Shown here: positions 52,884 to 60,527 of the stretch, one piece after another
Layout of the letters: the number at the start of each line of letters is the position of its first letter
Numbering within the stretch: the first letter of the stretch is position 1
Source: Deltaproteobacteria bacterium
Lineage (GTDB): Bacteria > Myxococcota_A > Polyangia > Polyangiales > Ga0077539
NCBI GenBank assembly: GCA_016218725.1
Contig: JACRDB010000066.1
Span: 248,001 to 312,000 of the forward strand
Direction: 5' to 3'
DNA: 64,000 nucleotides
Notes under the pieces: generated by a model
Told to the model about the DNA's origin: nothing
The model's database searches: none
Seen by the model: the letters and a program-made list of their open reading frames with translations, nothing else
Position numbers and translations under genes: made by a program

Positions 52884-54527
52884 TCAGATTTTTCGCCGAG
52901 GCTCCCTCCGGGAGCCGCCCGGAGCTCGTCGTCTGCGGAGCGCCAGCGCGCACGCGCCGAGGGCCAGGAGACCCGGTCCTGAGAGCCCCGCCGCCGCCGC
53001 GCGGCAGCCGCACCCTCCCTCGTCACCGCGCAGCGTCGGCGGGGGCTCGACGCCCTCGGGGGCGTCCAGGGCGACCTCCATGGCGCTGTCGGCGCCAGGC
53101 CGGTCCGCGGCGACCGCAGCGTCCGAGGGCGCGTCCAGCGCGTCGCCCGCGGGCCGGTCCAGGGCGCTGTCCCGGGAGGCCTCGGCGCCCAGGTCCGTCG
53201 CGGCGTCCCTCGGGGCGCCGCCATCGATGGGCGGCGGCGCGACGCAGGCGCCCCGCTCGCAGCGCTCCCCGGCGGGGCAGCGGGCGCCCTCGCAGTCGTC
53301 CCGGCAGCGGCCCTCCTCGCAGCTCTGGCCCGCGGCGCAGGCGACCGTGGCGCAGGCCATGGGACGGCAGCGCCCGTCGGCGCCGCAGGTCTCGCCCGAG
53401 GCGCACCGGCGGCACTCGCAGCGCGGGACGCACACCCCGCGAACGCAGGCCTGGTCTCCGTCGCAGGTGACGCCCCCGCAAGGGTCTACGCAGCGCCCGG
53501 CGCGGCAGAGCTGCCCCCGGGGGCAGCTCACCCCATCGCAGGCGCCCACGCACCGGCCGCCCGTGCAGCGCTGCCCGTTGGGGCACTCCATCCTCGCGCA
53601 GGCGGCCTCCACGCAGGCCCCGCGGTCGGTGCACACCTCCCCCTCGAAGCACCCGAGCTCGGACCGGCAGCGGTCCACGCAGGTGCCCCGGGCGCAGAGC
53701 TGCGCCGGGGGGCAGAGCCCGTCGCCCTCGTCGGTCATGCCGTCGCAGTTGTTGTCCACGCCGTCGCAGCGCTCCGAGGAGGGGCTCACGACCCCCACGC
53801 ACTGGAGCCTCCCGGCGCGGCACTGGTTCACCCCCGCGGCGCAGGCGCCCGGGCGCCCGGTGTCGCAGGCCCCTCCCCCGCCCGTACAGACGATGTTGTC
53901 CACCCGCGCGACGAAGTCCGTAAAGTTGTTGTCCCCGCCGGAGAACAGGTCCTCCCAGGCGAAGTAGAACGCGTTCATCCGGGCGCGGGAGTCGTAGATC
54001 AAGAGGTGGATGTACGACGCGTCGGGGCCGCGGTTGTCGGGGTTGTACGCGCGCTCGGAGTAGAACACCTCGCCGGGGCCCGCGAGGGTCGCGCAGCACA
54101 TGGCGCAGCGACCGCTGCGGGCGTCCTCGGGGGTCTTCAGGAAGAACCCGATCTCGCCGCCGCGGTAGGCGGCCTCGCGCCGGAGGTCCAGGGTGAAGCT
54201 CTCCCCGGGCCGCGCGGTGCACGGGATCAGCGGGTGCAGGTCCGAGGCCTCGGGCCTCCGCCCGGAGACGACGTTGTACCACCCGAAGGTGTTCATGAAC
54301 GCCGCGTCGCCGCGGGTGAGGAGCGTAAACGTGAGCGAGCACCCGGGGACGAAGCGCTCCGGGGTGACGCTCGCCTCGCGGCGCACATCGAAGGCCTCGC
54401 CCTGGGCGCGGAACACCGCGGCCAGGGCGTCCCCCACGGGGATCTCGGGCCCGCCGGGCTGGTTGAGCGCGTGGGCCGAGAGGCCCGCCAGGAGCACCAG
54501 GAGAAGGAAGACGCTGGCCCTTCGCAT
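52884..54527 (-). CDS. DUF4114 / MopE-type Cys-rich surface protein with MYXO-CTERM tail
   Basis: 547 residues from the ATG at 54527. Signal peptide; a DUF4114-type domain (FYSERAYNPDNRGPDASYIHLLIYDS, FSGGDNNFTDFVARVDNI) with calcium-like acidic loops; a MopE-type metal-binding motif (ERCDGVDNNCDGMTDEGDG); then about eight Cys-rich modules of type C-x-x-G-x-x-C-x-x-G-x-C; a Asp/Ala-rich spacer; and GGCGCRAAA plus hydrophobic helix plus RRRR, the MYXO-CTERM sorting signal. This predicts a protein displayed on the cell surface or outer-membrane vesicles. Function unknown. Confidence 0.88.
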   Translation of the reverse strand: MRRASVFLLLVLLAGLSAHALNQPGGPEIPVGDALAAVFRAQGEAFDVRREASVTPERFVPGCSLTFTLLTRGDAAFMNTFGWYNVVSGRRPEASDLHPLIPCTARPGESFTLDLRREAAYRGGEIGFFLKTPEDARSGRCAMCCATLAGPGEVFYSERAYNPDNRGPDASYIHLLIYDSRARMNAFYFAWEDLFSGGDNNFTDFVARVDNIVCTGGGGACDTGRPGACAAGVNQCRAGRLQCVGVVSPSSERCDGVDNNCDGMTDEGDGLCPPAQLCARGTCVDRCRSELGCFEGEVCTDRGACVEAACARMECPNGQRCTGGRCVGACDGVSCPRGQLCRAGRCVDPCGGVTCDGDQACVRGVCVPRCECRRCASGETCGADGRCRPMACATVACAAGQSCEEGRCRDDCEGARCPAGERCERGACVAPPPIDGGAPRDAATDLGAEASRDSALDRPAGDALDAPSDAAVAADRPGADSAMEVALDAPEGVEPPPTLRGDEGGCGCRAAAAGLSGPGLLALGACALALRRRRAPGGSRREPRRKI

Positions 54528-54570
54528 GGCCCCGGAGCGTAGCAGAACCACCGGGGCCCCAAATAGCCGA

Positions 54571-54597
54571 AGGCCGGGGTCTAGCCTACCCCGGCCT
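54571..54597. terminator. Perfect 10-bp hairpin ending the tRNA-like RNA locus
   Basis: AGGCCGGGGT and ACCCCGGCCT arms with a 7-nt loop, 56 nt downstream of RNA module 2 and 44 bp before the DUF4114 gene start. On the minus strand it is followed by a short T-rich run (CTATTT), so it can end the RNA transcript; the T-tract is short and the stem might also act bidirectionally. Confidence 0.6.
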
Positions 54598-54652
54598 CCG
54601 AGAGCCGCCACTTCGGGATGTCCCCACGCTTGAGAGCGCCCGTCAGGCTAAG

Positions 54653-54725
54653 ACCCCACGTCTTGCGATTGGACCACCGCCCAGTAAGAGCTGGGCGGGC
54701 CGGACTTGAACCAGCATCTCGGGGT
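54653..54725 (-). ncRNA. Circularly permuted tRNA-like module 2
   Basis: Read 5' to 3' on the minus strand: closing-helix strand ACCCCG (54725-54720), AGAT, T-arm GCTGG-TTCAAGT-CCGGC (54715-54699, 5/5 pairs, canonical T-loop), acceptor 3' strand CCGCCCA, an 8-nt linker GCTCTTAC (54691-54684), acceptor 5' strand TGGGCGG (54683-54677, 7/7 pairs with the other), TG, D-arm GTC-CAATCGCAA-GAC, G, and closing strand TGGGGT (54658-54653). Reordered at the linker this is a tRNA cloverleaf whose anticodon stem (TGGGGT/ACCCCG) is open-ended. There is no CCA, no U33 and no clear anticodon. It could be a permuted tRNA needing processing or a YrlA-type Y-RNA tRNA mimic closed by the anticodon helix; the missing anticodon favours the latter. 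It is not tmRNA, since it has no G3-U70 and no alanine-type acceptor. Confidence 0.72.
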
Positions 54726-54794
54726 TGGTTGCAGGCGTTCGATTGATGAGACCTCCGACGGCAATACCGAGCTTCAGAGCGAGAGCCTGAAATT
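54726..54794 (-). other. Spacer between the two tRNA-like modules, with small hairpins
   Basis: Contains a TTCAG-(9 nt)-CTGAA hairpin (54773-54791) and a CGG-TATTG-CCG hairpin (54759-54769). No tRNA arm or ORF is recognisable. It probably folds as part of the same RNA. Confidence 0.45.
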
Positions 54795-54878
54795 GATCCC
54801 CGCAGCGCCTCTACCGTTGGGCTACCTGGCCGTAGGAGTGGCCAGGGTGGGACTCGAACACCACACTGGACTGGGACC
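54795..54878 (-). ncRNA. Circularly permuted tRNA-like module 1
   Basis: Read on the minus strand: closing strand GGTCCCAG (54878-54871), TCCAGT, T-arm GTGG-T-G / TTCGAGT / CCCAC (54864-54847, five pairs with one bulged U), acceptor 3' strand CCTGGCC, linker ACTCCTAC (54839-54832), acceptor 5' strand GGCCAGG (54831-54825, 7/7 pairs), TA, D-arm GCC-CAACGGTAGA-GGC with the GG of position 18-19, G, then CTG-(CGG)-GGATC (54805-54795), which can pair with the opening strand. The T-loop and D-loop GG needed for the tRNA elbow are both present. As with module 2, the tRNA order is permuted at the acceptor loop. The bulge and the weak closing stem argue that it may be a tRNA mimic rather than a translation-active tRNA. 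Confidence 0.72.
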
Positions 54879-54879
54879 C

Positions 54880-54923
54880 GCGGCGGGACAAGCAAAGAGG
54901 TTGGATCCCTCCTGTCCCGCCGC
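54880..54923 (-). ncRNA. Long hairpin directly 5' of tRNA-like module 1
   Basis: GCGGCGGGACA and TGTCCCGCCGC arms (54880-54890 and 54913-54923) pair 11/11. The 22-nt loop can fold further (GAGG/CCTC). It abuts the first tRNA-like module (1 nt apart) and would lie in the same transcript; it may be the binding site of the partner protein or a stability element. A second imperfect palindrome (CTCAGACT...AGTCTCAG) lies at 54935-54957. Confidence 0.6.
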
Positions 54924-54997
54924 TTGGGGGAGCGCTCAGACTGAGCTTGAGTCTCAGCTTGTGCTCGGTGGATTCATACCACAACGGTGGTGGTTTG

Positions 54998-55729
54998 TCA
55001 ACCGAAGAGGTAACCGAAGAGGGCGTCGCCGACCTTCTGGTTCTTGACCTCGATGGCGTTGGCCTCCTCGCGGGCGAACTTCACCGCGCGCTGGAGCTTC
55101 TCGACCCGCTCCAGGAGCTCCGCCACGCGGCGGGCCGGGAGCGCGCCGGAGAACTTCACCGTGCGCCAGTACCCCACGGGGACGTCCTCGTGGTAGACCT
55201 CCACCTGCGCGGGGTGCTTCTCCGTGGCCTCGGCCTTCACGTGGTTGCGCGGGAGCTTCTTGGTCCGCACGGTCTCCACGGGCTCCGTGGCGTAGGCGTT
55301 CTGCGCGGCGTCCTCCAGCCAGCTCTCCGCGGGGTCCAGCACCGGGAGCTTCTTCACGAAGGTGTGCAGGTCCACCAGCTGCTTCTCCAGGAAGAGCAGG
55401 TACGTCACCGGCGCCCGCGCGAGCAGCACCTCGCCGTCCACGGCCACGTCGGCCCGCGCCTCGCAGTTGCCCCAGTCCTTGGTGGCCACCACGTCGAAGA
55501 GCCCCGTGAGCACCTCCGCGGTCTTGCGCAGCACGTCCTGGGCCCGGAGCTGCACCCGCGTGGCCTCCGGCGGGAGCCGCTCGCCCTCGTCGTCCTTGGG
55601 GCGGTACACCCGGGAGATACCCGCCAGGAGCGCGGGCTTGAGCAGGTTGTGGTGCGCCTCCGTGAGCTCCCCGTGGGCCTTGGCCTTGAGGGATTTCTCC
55701 ACCGCGATGATCTGGTTGAGCCTGGGCAT
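54998..55729 (-). CDS. Conserved uncharacterised protein upstream of the tRNA-like RNAs
   Basis: 243 residues from the ATG at 55729 with a GGAGG site upstream. Soluble and charged, mostly helical (LNQIIAVEKSLKAKAH; AELLERVEKLQRAVKFAREEANAIEV coiled coil). Conserved-looking blocks: KPALLAGISRVYRPKDDEGERLPPE, VATKDWGNCEARADV, PVTYLLFLEKQLVDLHTFVKKLPVLDP, RTKKLPRNHVKAEATEKHPAQVEVYHEDVPVGYW. I recall very similar proteins from actinobacteria and phages, annotated only as a DUF (possibly DUF7873), but I cannot verify this. It has no known RNA-binding motif, yet the Lys/Arg/His-rich block would suit nucleic acid. The stop lies 75 bp from the first RNA hairpin arm, so a protein-RNA pair is the key contextual inference. 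Confidence 0.8.
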   Translation of the reverse strand: MPRLNQIIAVEKSLKAKAHGELTEAHHNLLKPALLAGISRVYRPKDDEGERLPPEATRVQLRAQDVLRKTAEVLTGLFDVVATKDWGNCEARADVAVDGEVLLARAPVTYLLFLEKQLVDLHTFVKKLPVLDPAESWLEDAAQNAYATEPVETVRTKKLPRNHVKAEATEKHPAQVEVYHEDVPVGYWRTVKFSGALPARRVAELLERVEKLQRAVKFAREEANAIEVKNQKVGDALFGYLFG

Positions 55730-55809
55730 GACCTTGCCTCCGTCAAAGGGCGCCTGGAAAACCGGCGCCAGTTGGGGTCAGGGATGTAGGGAGAGGTGGG
55801 ATCAGGTAG

Positions 55810-55830
55810 GGGGGTGTGTGACGCACCCCC
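55810..55830 (-). promoter_or_regulatory. Hairpin in the leader of the conserved protein gene
   Basis: GGGGGTG / CACCCCC arms (7 bp) with a 7-nt loop, 81 bp upstream of the start at 55729. Might be a leader structure or the terminator of a convergent transcript. No riboswitch pattern recognised. Confidence 0.4.
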
Positions 55831-55908
55831 TGCGTTGGACGGTTACCGTAGCACCGGGGGGCCCTCGCGCAACCGGAAAGCGCCGCGGCGGTGCTACGCT
55901 GGCGGGCG

Positions 55909-56604
55909 ATGATCACCCTCCGCAGGGCCTCCGAGCGCGGGCGCTTCGCCTCCGGGTGGCTGGACAGCCGCCACACCTTCTCCTTCGGGTCGTACTATGA
56001 CCCGAGGCACCTGGGCTTCCGATCCCTGCGGGTGCTCAACGACGACCGCGTGGCGCCCGGCGGGGGCTTCCCCACGCACCCTCACGACAACATGGAGATC
56101 TTGTCCGTGGTGCTCGAAGGGGCCCTGGCCCACGAGGACTCCGCGGGCCACGGGGGCGTCCTGCGCCTCGGGGACGTGCAGCGGATGAGCGCGGGCACGG
56201 GCATCCGGCACAGCGAGGTGAACCACTCAAAGACCGAGCCCGTGCACTTCCTCCAGGTCTGGATCGTCCCGGAGACCCGGGGGCTCTCGCCCTCCTATGA
56301 GCAGCGGTCCCTCGGCTGGCACGAGCGCTCCGGGGCGCTGCAGGTGCTGGCCTCCCGCGACGGTCGCGAGGGCTCCATGCGGGTCTGCCAGGACGTGACC
56401 ATGTACGGCGTGAGGCTCGCCAGGGGAGAGCGGGTGGAGCTTTCACTCTCGCAAGGGCGCCATGCATGGGTGCATGTCGCCACCGGGTCGCTGCGGGTGC
56501 AGGGCCATGCTCTCGAAGCTGGCGACGGCCTGGGCGCCTCGGACGAGGCCCTGGTGAGCCTCGAAGGCGGCGAGGGGACCGCGTTGGTGTTCGACCTCGC
56601 GTAG
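55909..56604 (+). CDS. Pirin-family bicupin protein
   Basis: 231 residues from the ATG at 55909. Motifs: GWLDSRHTFSFGSYYDP, FPTHPHDNMEILSVVLEGAL and MSAGTGIRHSEVNHSK, giving the metal-binding His-x-His, His and Glu of the N-terminal cupin. Bacterial pirins include quercetin 2,3-dioxygenases and redox regulators. Family certain, substrate unknown. Confidence 0.93.
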   Translation: MITLRRASERGRFASGWLDSRHTFSFGSYYDPRHLGFRSLRVLNDDRVAPGGGFPTHPHDNMEILSVVLEGALAHEDSAGHGGVLRLGDVQRMSAGTGIRHSEVNHSKTEPVHFLQVWIVPETRGLSPSYEQRSLGWHERSGALQVLASRDGREGSMRVCQDVTMYGVRLARGERVELSLSQGRHAWVHVATGSLRVQGHALEAGDGLGASDEALVSLEGGEGTALVFDLA

Positions 56605-56637
56605 CCACTGCGGCCCTTCGGTGCTAGTACGCGCGCG

Positions 56638-58311
56638 ATGTCTTTTGAAGAACTCGGCGCCCACCCCGCGCTCCGCCGCGCCCTGGAGGCCCGGGGCTGG
56701 ACCGCGCCCACGCCCGTGCAGGCCGCGGTGCTCGACCCCGCCCTGGCCGCGCGGGACCTGCTCGTGTCGGCGGAGACGGGCTCGGGGAAGACCGCGGCCT
56801 TCGGGCTCTGCCTCGCCCCCACGCTCCTCGGCCAGAGCGAGCGCCTGGAGCGCGTGCGCAAGCCCCGGTGGCTGGTGCTCGCCCCCACGCGAGAGCTCGC
56901 CCTGCAGGTGCAGCGGGAGCTCGCCTGGCTCTACGCCGAGGCGGGCCTGAGGAGCGTGGCCTGCGTGGGAGGGATGCCCATCGTGCAGCAGTTCCGCGCG
57001 CTCCACGAGGGCGTGCACCTGGTGGTGGGGACCCCGGGCCGCGTGGTGGACCACCTGGAGCGCCACAGCCTCGTTCTGGACGAGCTGCAGGCCGTGGTGC
57101 TCGACGAGGCCGACGAGATGATGGACCTGGGCTTCCGCGACGAGATCGAGCGGATCCTCGGGGAGGTCCCGCCGGTCCACCGGGGGCTGTGGTTCTCCGC
57201 CACGCTCCCGGCGGAGGTGGTGGAGCTCTCCCGGCGCTTCTTGAAGGACCCGGCCCGCGTCGCGGCCACGCCCCCCAGGGAGGCCCACCGGGACATCCGG
57301 TATGTGGTCCACCCCATCGCCGAGCGCGAGCGCGAGCACGCCGTGGTGAACGTGCTCCGGTCCCACGCGGCCCCCGGGGCCATTGTCTTCTGCGCCACCC
57401 GCGACGAGGTCAACCGTATGCAATCGAGCCTGCGGGACCGGGGCTTCCGGTGCGTGGGCCTGAGCGGCGAGCTGTCGCAGCCGGAGCGCACCCGTGCCCT
57501 GCAGCTCCTGCGGGACGGCCACTCGGACGTGCTCGTGGCCACGGACGTCGCCGCCCGGGGCCTGGACCTTCCGGACGTGTCCCTGGTCATCCACGCGGAC
57601 CTCCCACGGGACTTCATGACGCTCCAACACCGCTCCGGTCGCACCGGGCGCGCCGGGCGGAAGGGCACCGCCGTGCTCCTCGCCCCGCCCTCGCGGAGGT
57701 TCGCCCTCACCCGCATGCTCCGCGCGGCCAACGTCCGCGCCGAGGAGACCCGCTGCCCCACCGCCGAGGCCATCGTCGCCCTCGATCAAGACCGCCTGGT
57801 GGAGCGCCTCTCGGCGCTGGAGGCCGAGCCCTCGGAGGAAGACCGCGAGGTGGCCCGCAGGCTCCTCGCGGCGAGGGACCCCCTGGACCTCGTGGCCGCG
57901 CTCGTCACCCGGTCCAGAGAGGCCTTCCCGGAGCCCGAGGAGCTCCCGCTCACCCGCGCCCTGGAGGCGCGCCCAGGCCCCCGGCCCCCTCCCCAGGGCT
58001 CCGCGCCCTACGCCCCGAGCGCCGAGGGGGACCACTGGTTCATCCTCAACGTGGGCCGGGTCAACCGCGCGGACCCGCGGTGGCTGATCCCCATCCTCTG
58101 TCGCTGGGGGGGCCTGCGCAAAGAAGACATCGGCACCATCCAGGTCCTGGAGCGAGAGACCCGCTTCGAGGTCCACCCCAAGGTCGCCAGGCTCTTCAAG
58201 GATCGCGTACAGGTCCCAGACCGGGTGGAAAAGAACCTCCGTATTGAACAGGCCGCGGACCTCCGCGCGCGCTCGCTGGCGCACAGACCACGGCGCAATA
58301 GCCCCCGGTAG
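56638..58311 (+). CDS. DEAD-box RNA helicase with DbpA-type RNA-binding domain
   Basis: 557 residues. Q motif (PTPVQAAVLD), Walker A AETGSGKTAAFGL, PTRELALQV, DEAD (VVLDEADEMMDLGF), SAT (WFSATLP), VATDVAARGLDLPDV and HRSGRTGRAGR. C-terminal residues ~455-520 carry the DbpA-like RRM (WFILNVGRVNRADPRWLIPILCRWGGLRKEDIGTIQV). Unwinds rRNA or mRNA structures; ribosome assembly role inferred from family. No separate recruiting partner is encoded nearby. Confidence 0.93.
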   Translation: MSFEELGAHPALRRALEARGWTAPTPVQAAVLDPALAARDLLVSAETGSGKTAAFGLCLAPTLLGQSERLERVRKPRWLVLAPTRELALQVQRELAWLYAEAGLRSVACVGGMPIVQQFRALHEGVHLVVGTPGRVVDHLERHSLVLDELQAVVLDEADEMMDLGFRDEIERILGEVPPVHRGLWFSATLPAEVVELSRRFLKDPARVAATPPREAHRDIRYVVHPIAEREREHAVVNVLRSHAAPGAIVFCATRDEVNRMQSSLRDRGFRCVGLSGELSQPERTRALQLLRDGHSDVLVATDVAARGLDLPDVSLVIHADLPRDFMTLQHRSGRTGRAGRKGTAVLLAPPSRRFALTRMLRAANVRAEETRCPTAEAIVALDQDRLVERLSALEAEPSEEDREVARRLLAARDPLDLVAALVTRSREAFPEPEELPLTRALEARPGPRPPPQGSAPYAPSAEGDHWFILNVGRVNRADPRWLIPILCRWGGLRKEDIGTIQVLERETRFEVHPKVARLFKDRVQVPDRVEKNLRIEQAADLRARSLAHRPRRNSPR

Positions 58312-58421
58312 CGATTTCGGGAACCCCGGCGCCCGAGGCGCTGTCCCAGTGGCAGCGCGGGGAGACCACCCGCCGGGGAGCGACCCCGGCGGCGTCGCCG
58401 TCGTCCGCGCGAGGCAAGACC

Positions 58422-60500
58422 ATGGCAGCAGAGCGCGTGACCCCGGTGACCGTACACGTCTATCAGAATGGCACCCTCCTCCGGTCCGAGACCCTCACGC
58501 AACCCGTGATCAAGCTCGGGCGGGACCCCAAGGCCCACGTCCGCCTGGAGGACCCCCGGGTGGCGCGGATGCACGCGGTGCTCGAAGCCCGCGAGGACGC
58601 CGTGGAGCTCATCGACCTCGGCTCCGGCACGCAGGTCAACGGCGTCACCGTCAGCCGCGCCACGCTCCGCTCCGGCGACCGCCTGCGCCTCGGGAGCACC
58701 GAGCTGGAAATCTCCCTGGAGCCCGCCCGGAGCGTGCTGACCCCGTCCCTGCCCATCGCGCCGGCCCTGGTCCCGGTGGCGTCAACTCCATTGACCGCCC
58801 CCGCGGCGCCCGTGGCGGGGCTCGACGGCGAGGAGCTCTTCCAGCTCATCAAGCGCGGGGACATCATCCCCTCGGAGGTGGAGGAGGTGGGAGCCCAGGC
58901 CCTGGAGGTCTCGGTGCTCTGGAAGACGTCCATTCTGCACGTGACGCACCTGGAGGGCGACGAGGACTTCGCGCTGGTGGAGCGCCCCGCGGAGGAGGGC
59001 TCGGGCCGCGCCCTGGTGGGCGCGAGCTGGGCCGTGGGCGGCGTCGGGATGGCCCTGGGCGCGGCCTTCGCGGACCCCCATCACCTGGAGAAGAGCGCGG
59101 GGCTGGTGCTGGGCGCCGCGGGGGCCCTGACCTCCCTCGGGGGCTCGCTGGCCGGGGCCCTGCTGGACCGCAAGCGCCAGCGCCGCGCTGAGCGCAACGC
59201 GACCTTCGTGGTGGGCTCCGAGGTCCTGGGAGGCGCCTCCCGCGCGCCGGTGGTGACGCACCACGGGCGCTTTGTGTTTCTCCCCGGCGCCACCGGCGAG
59301 GTGGAGCTCCAGGGCGTCAAGCGCTCGCTGGAGGAGCTCAAGGCCCAGGGCCACGCGAGGCCGTCTACTACAGTTGACGGAGCCTTCGAGGTGTCGATCC
59401 AGCCCGAGGGGCGGTACCGCCAGGAGCTGGGCGGGCTGTCCATCGTGGCGAGGGTCGTGGCGCCCGGGCGCCCGGTGGCGGCGGCGCCGCGGCGGGACCC
59501 GAGGCTCTACGGGGCGCTGGGCGGCGCGGTCCTGGCGATGAGCATGGCGGTGGGCACGCTCCACCTGGCCAGCGGCGATGCCGGGCTCCTGTCGCAGGGC
59601 TCCGAGGACGAGAGGCTCTCGGAGCTGCGGGCGTTCATCGACCGCCAGACGGCGCGCGAGGCCGAGCGGCCGGAGCCCCAGGCGGACGACCGCCAGCAGG
59701 GCGGCACGGGCACGCAGCACGCGGGCCCCGAGGGTGCCCTTGGGAGCCGCACGGCGCCGGTGCGCAGCGCGCGCTACGGGATCCAGAACCACCGCGAGCC
59801 GCCGCACCTGGCGCGGGAGACGGCGCGGGCCCAGGTGCAGGACCGCGGGATCTTCCACGCGCTCAACGCCGCCGGCGGGACGATGGCGGGCGGCACCTCG
59901 GGGATCGTGTCTCCCTTCGGGGGGCTCACCGAGAGCGGCGTGGACGAGCGCAACGCCAACGGCAACATGACCGGGGACGTCCTCGGCGACGCCTTCGGGT
60001 ACGGCGGCCTGGGGTCCGCGGGCACCGGCTGGGGCGGCGGGGGCGACGGCACCGGGGGCATCGGGATGGGGCGCCTCGGGACCCTGGGCCACGGCTCGGG
60101 CCTGGGCCCGGGCCAGGGCTACGGCGACAGCGTCGGCCGCGGCCTGCGCGACCGCGGCACCACGGGCTGGACCCTGCGCCGTGGCACCCCCACGATCACC
60201 GGGCTCCTCTCCCCCGACGCCATCCGCCGGGTGGTGCTGCGGAACATCGGCCAGGTGAACCACTGCTACGAGCAGGGCCTGGCCCAGAGCCCCACCGCCG
60301 CGGGCCGCGTGGCCGTGCGCTTCGTCATCGGCGGGGACGGCAACGTGCTCGGGTCCAGCGTGTCGGACAACTCCATGCCCCTGCCCAGCGTGGGCGAGTG
60401 CGTGGCCAACGCCGTGCGCCGGTGGCAGTTCCCGCCGCCCGAGGGCGCTGGGGTGGTCAACGTGAACTACCCCTTCAGCTTCCAGCCCGCGAACCCGTAG
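58422..60500 (+). CDS. FHA / AgmX-PglI-type single-TM protein (motility or surface assembly)
   Basis: 692 residues. N-terminal FHA domain (IKLGRDPKAHVRLEDPRVARMHAVLE; LGSGTQVNGV), a central ~200-residue region with a TM or amphipathic stretch (LVGASWAVGGVGMALGAAF, GLVLGAAGALTSLGGSLAGALL), a second hydrophobic segment (GALGGAVLAMSMAVGTLHL), a Gly-rich linker, and a C-terminal AgmX/PglI-type domain (IRRVVLRNIGQVNHCYEQGLAQSP, VAVRFVIGGDGNVLGSSV, CVANAVRRWQFPPPEG). The last domain resembles TonB-like C-termini and occurs in gliding proteins (AgmX) and GspE-linked systems. A phospho-Thr input coupled to an envelope machine is the inference. Confidence 0.85.
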   Translation: MAAERVTPVTVHVYQNGTLLRSETLTQPVIKLGRDPKAHVRLEDPRVARMHAVLEAREDAVELIDLGSGTQVNGVTVSRATLRSGDRLRLGSTELEISLEPARSVLTPSLPIAPALVPVASTPLTAPAAPVAGLDGEELFQLIKRGDIIPSEVEEVGAQALEVSVLWKTSILHVTHLEGDEDFALVERPAEEGSGRALVGASWAVGGVGMALGAAFADPHHLEKSAGLVLGAAGALTSLGGSLAGALLDRKRQRRAERNATFVVGSEVLGGASRAPVVTHHGRFVFLPGATGEVELQGVKRSLEELKAQGHARPSTTVDGAFEVSIQPEGRYRQELGGLSIVARVVAPGRPVAAAPRRDPRLYGALGGAVLAMSMAVGTLHLASGDAGLLSQGSEDERLSELRAFIDRQTAREAERPEPQADDRQQGGTGTQHAGPEGALGSRTAPVRSARYGIQNHREPPHLARETARAQVQDRGIFHALNAAGGTMAGGTSGIVSPFGGLTESGVDERNANGNMTGDVLGDAFGYGGLGSAGTGWGGGGDGTGGIGMGRLGTLGHGSGLGPGQGYGDSVGRGLRDRGTTGWTLRRGTPTITGLLSPDAIRRVVLRNIGQVNHCYEQGLAQSPTAAGRVAVRFVIGGDGNVLGSSVSDNSMPLPSVGECVANAVRRWQFPPPEGAGVVNVNYPFSFQPANP

Positions 60501-60527
60501 CGCTGCGTGGTACGTAGGCTACGGTAG

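Noticed and set aside
54653..54831. One conventional tRNA from 54831 to 54692 with an intron
   Set aside because: The 5' strand GGCCAGG and the 3' strand CCGCCCA cannot pair, while each pairs perfectly with the strand on the other side of its linker.
54653..54878. The region as a tmRNA gene (permuted two-piece type)
   Set aside because: Neither acceptor has the G3-U70 pair or alanine-type sequence, and no tag-peptide reading frame or pseudoknots are evident between or beside the modules.
54581..54895. A 104-residue minus-strand frame across the tRNA-like modules
   Set aside because: It is fully covered by the RNA structures and has no protein-like pattern or ribosome-binding site.
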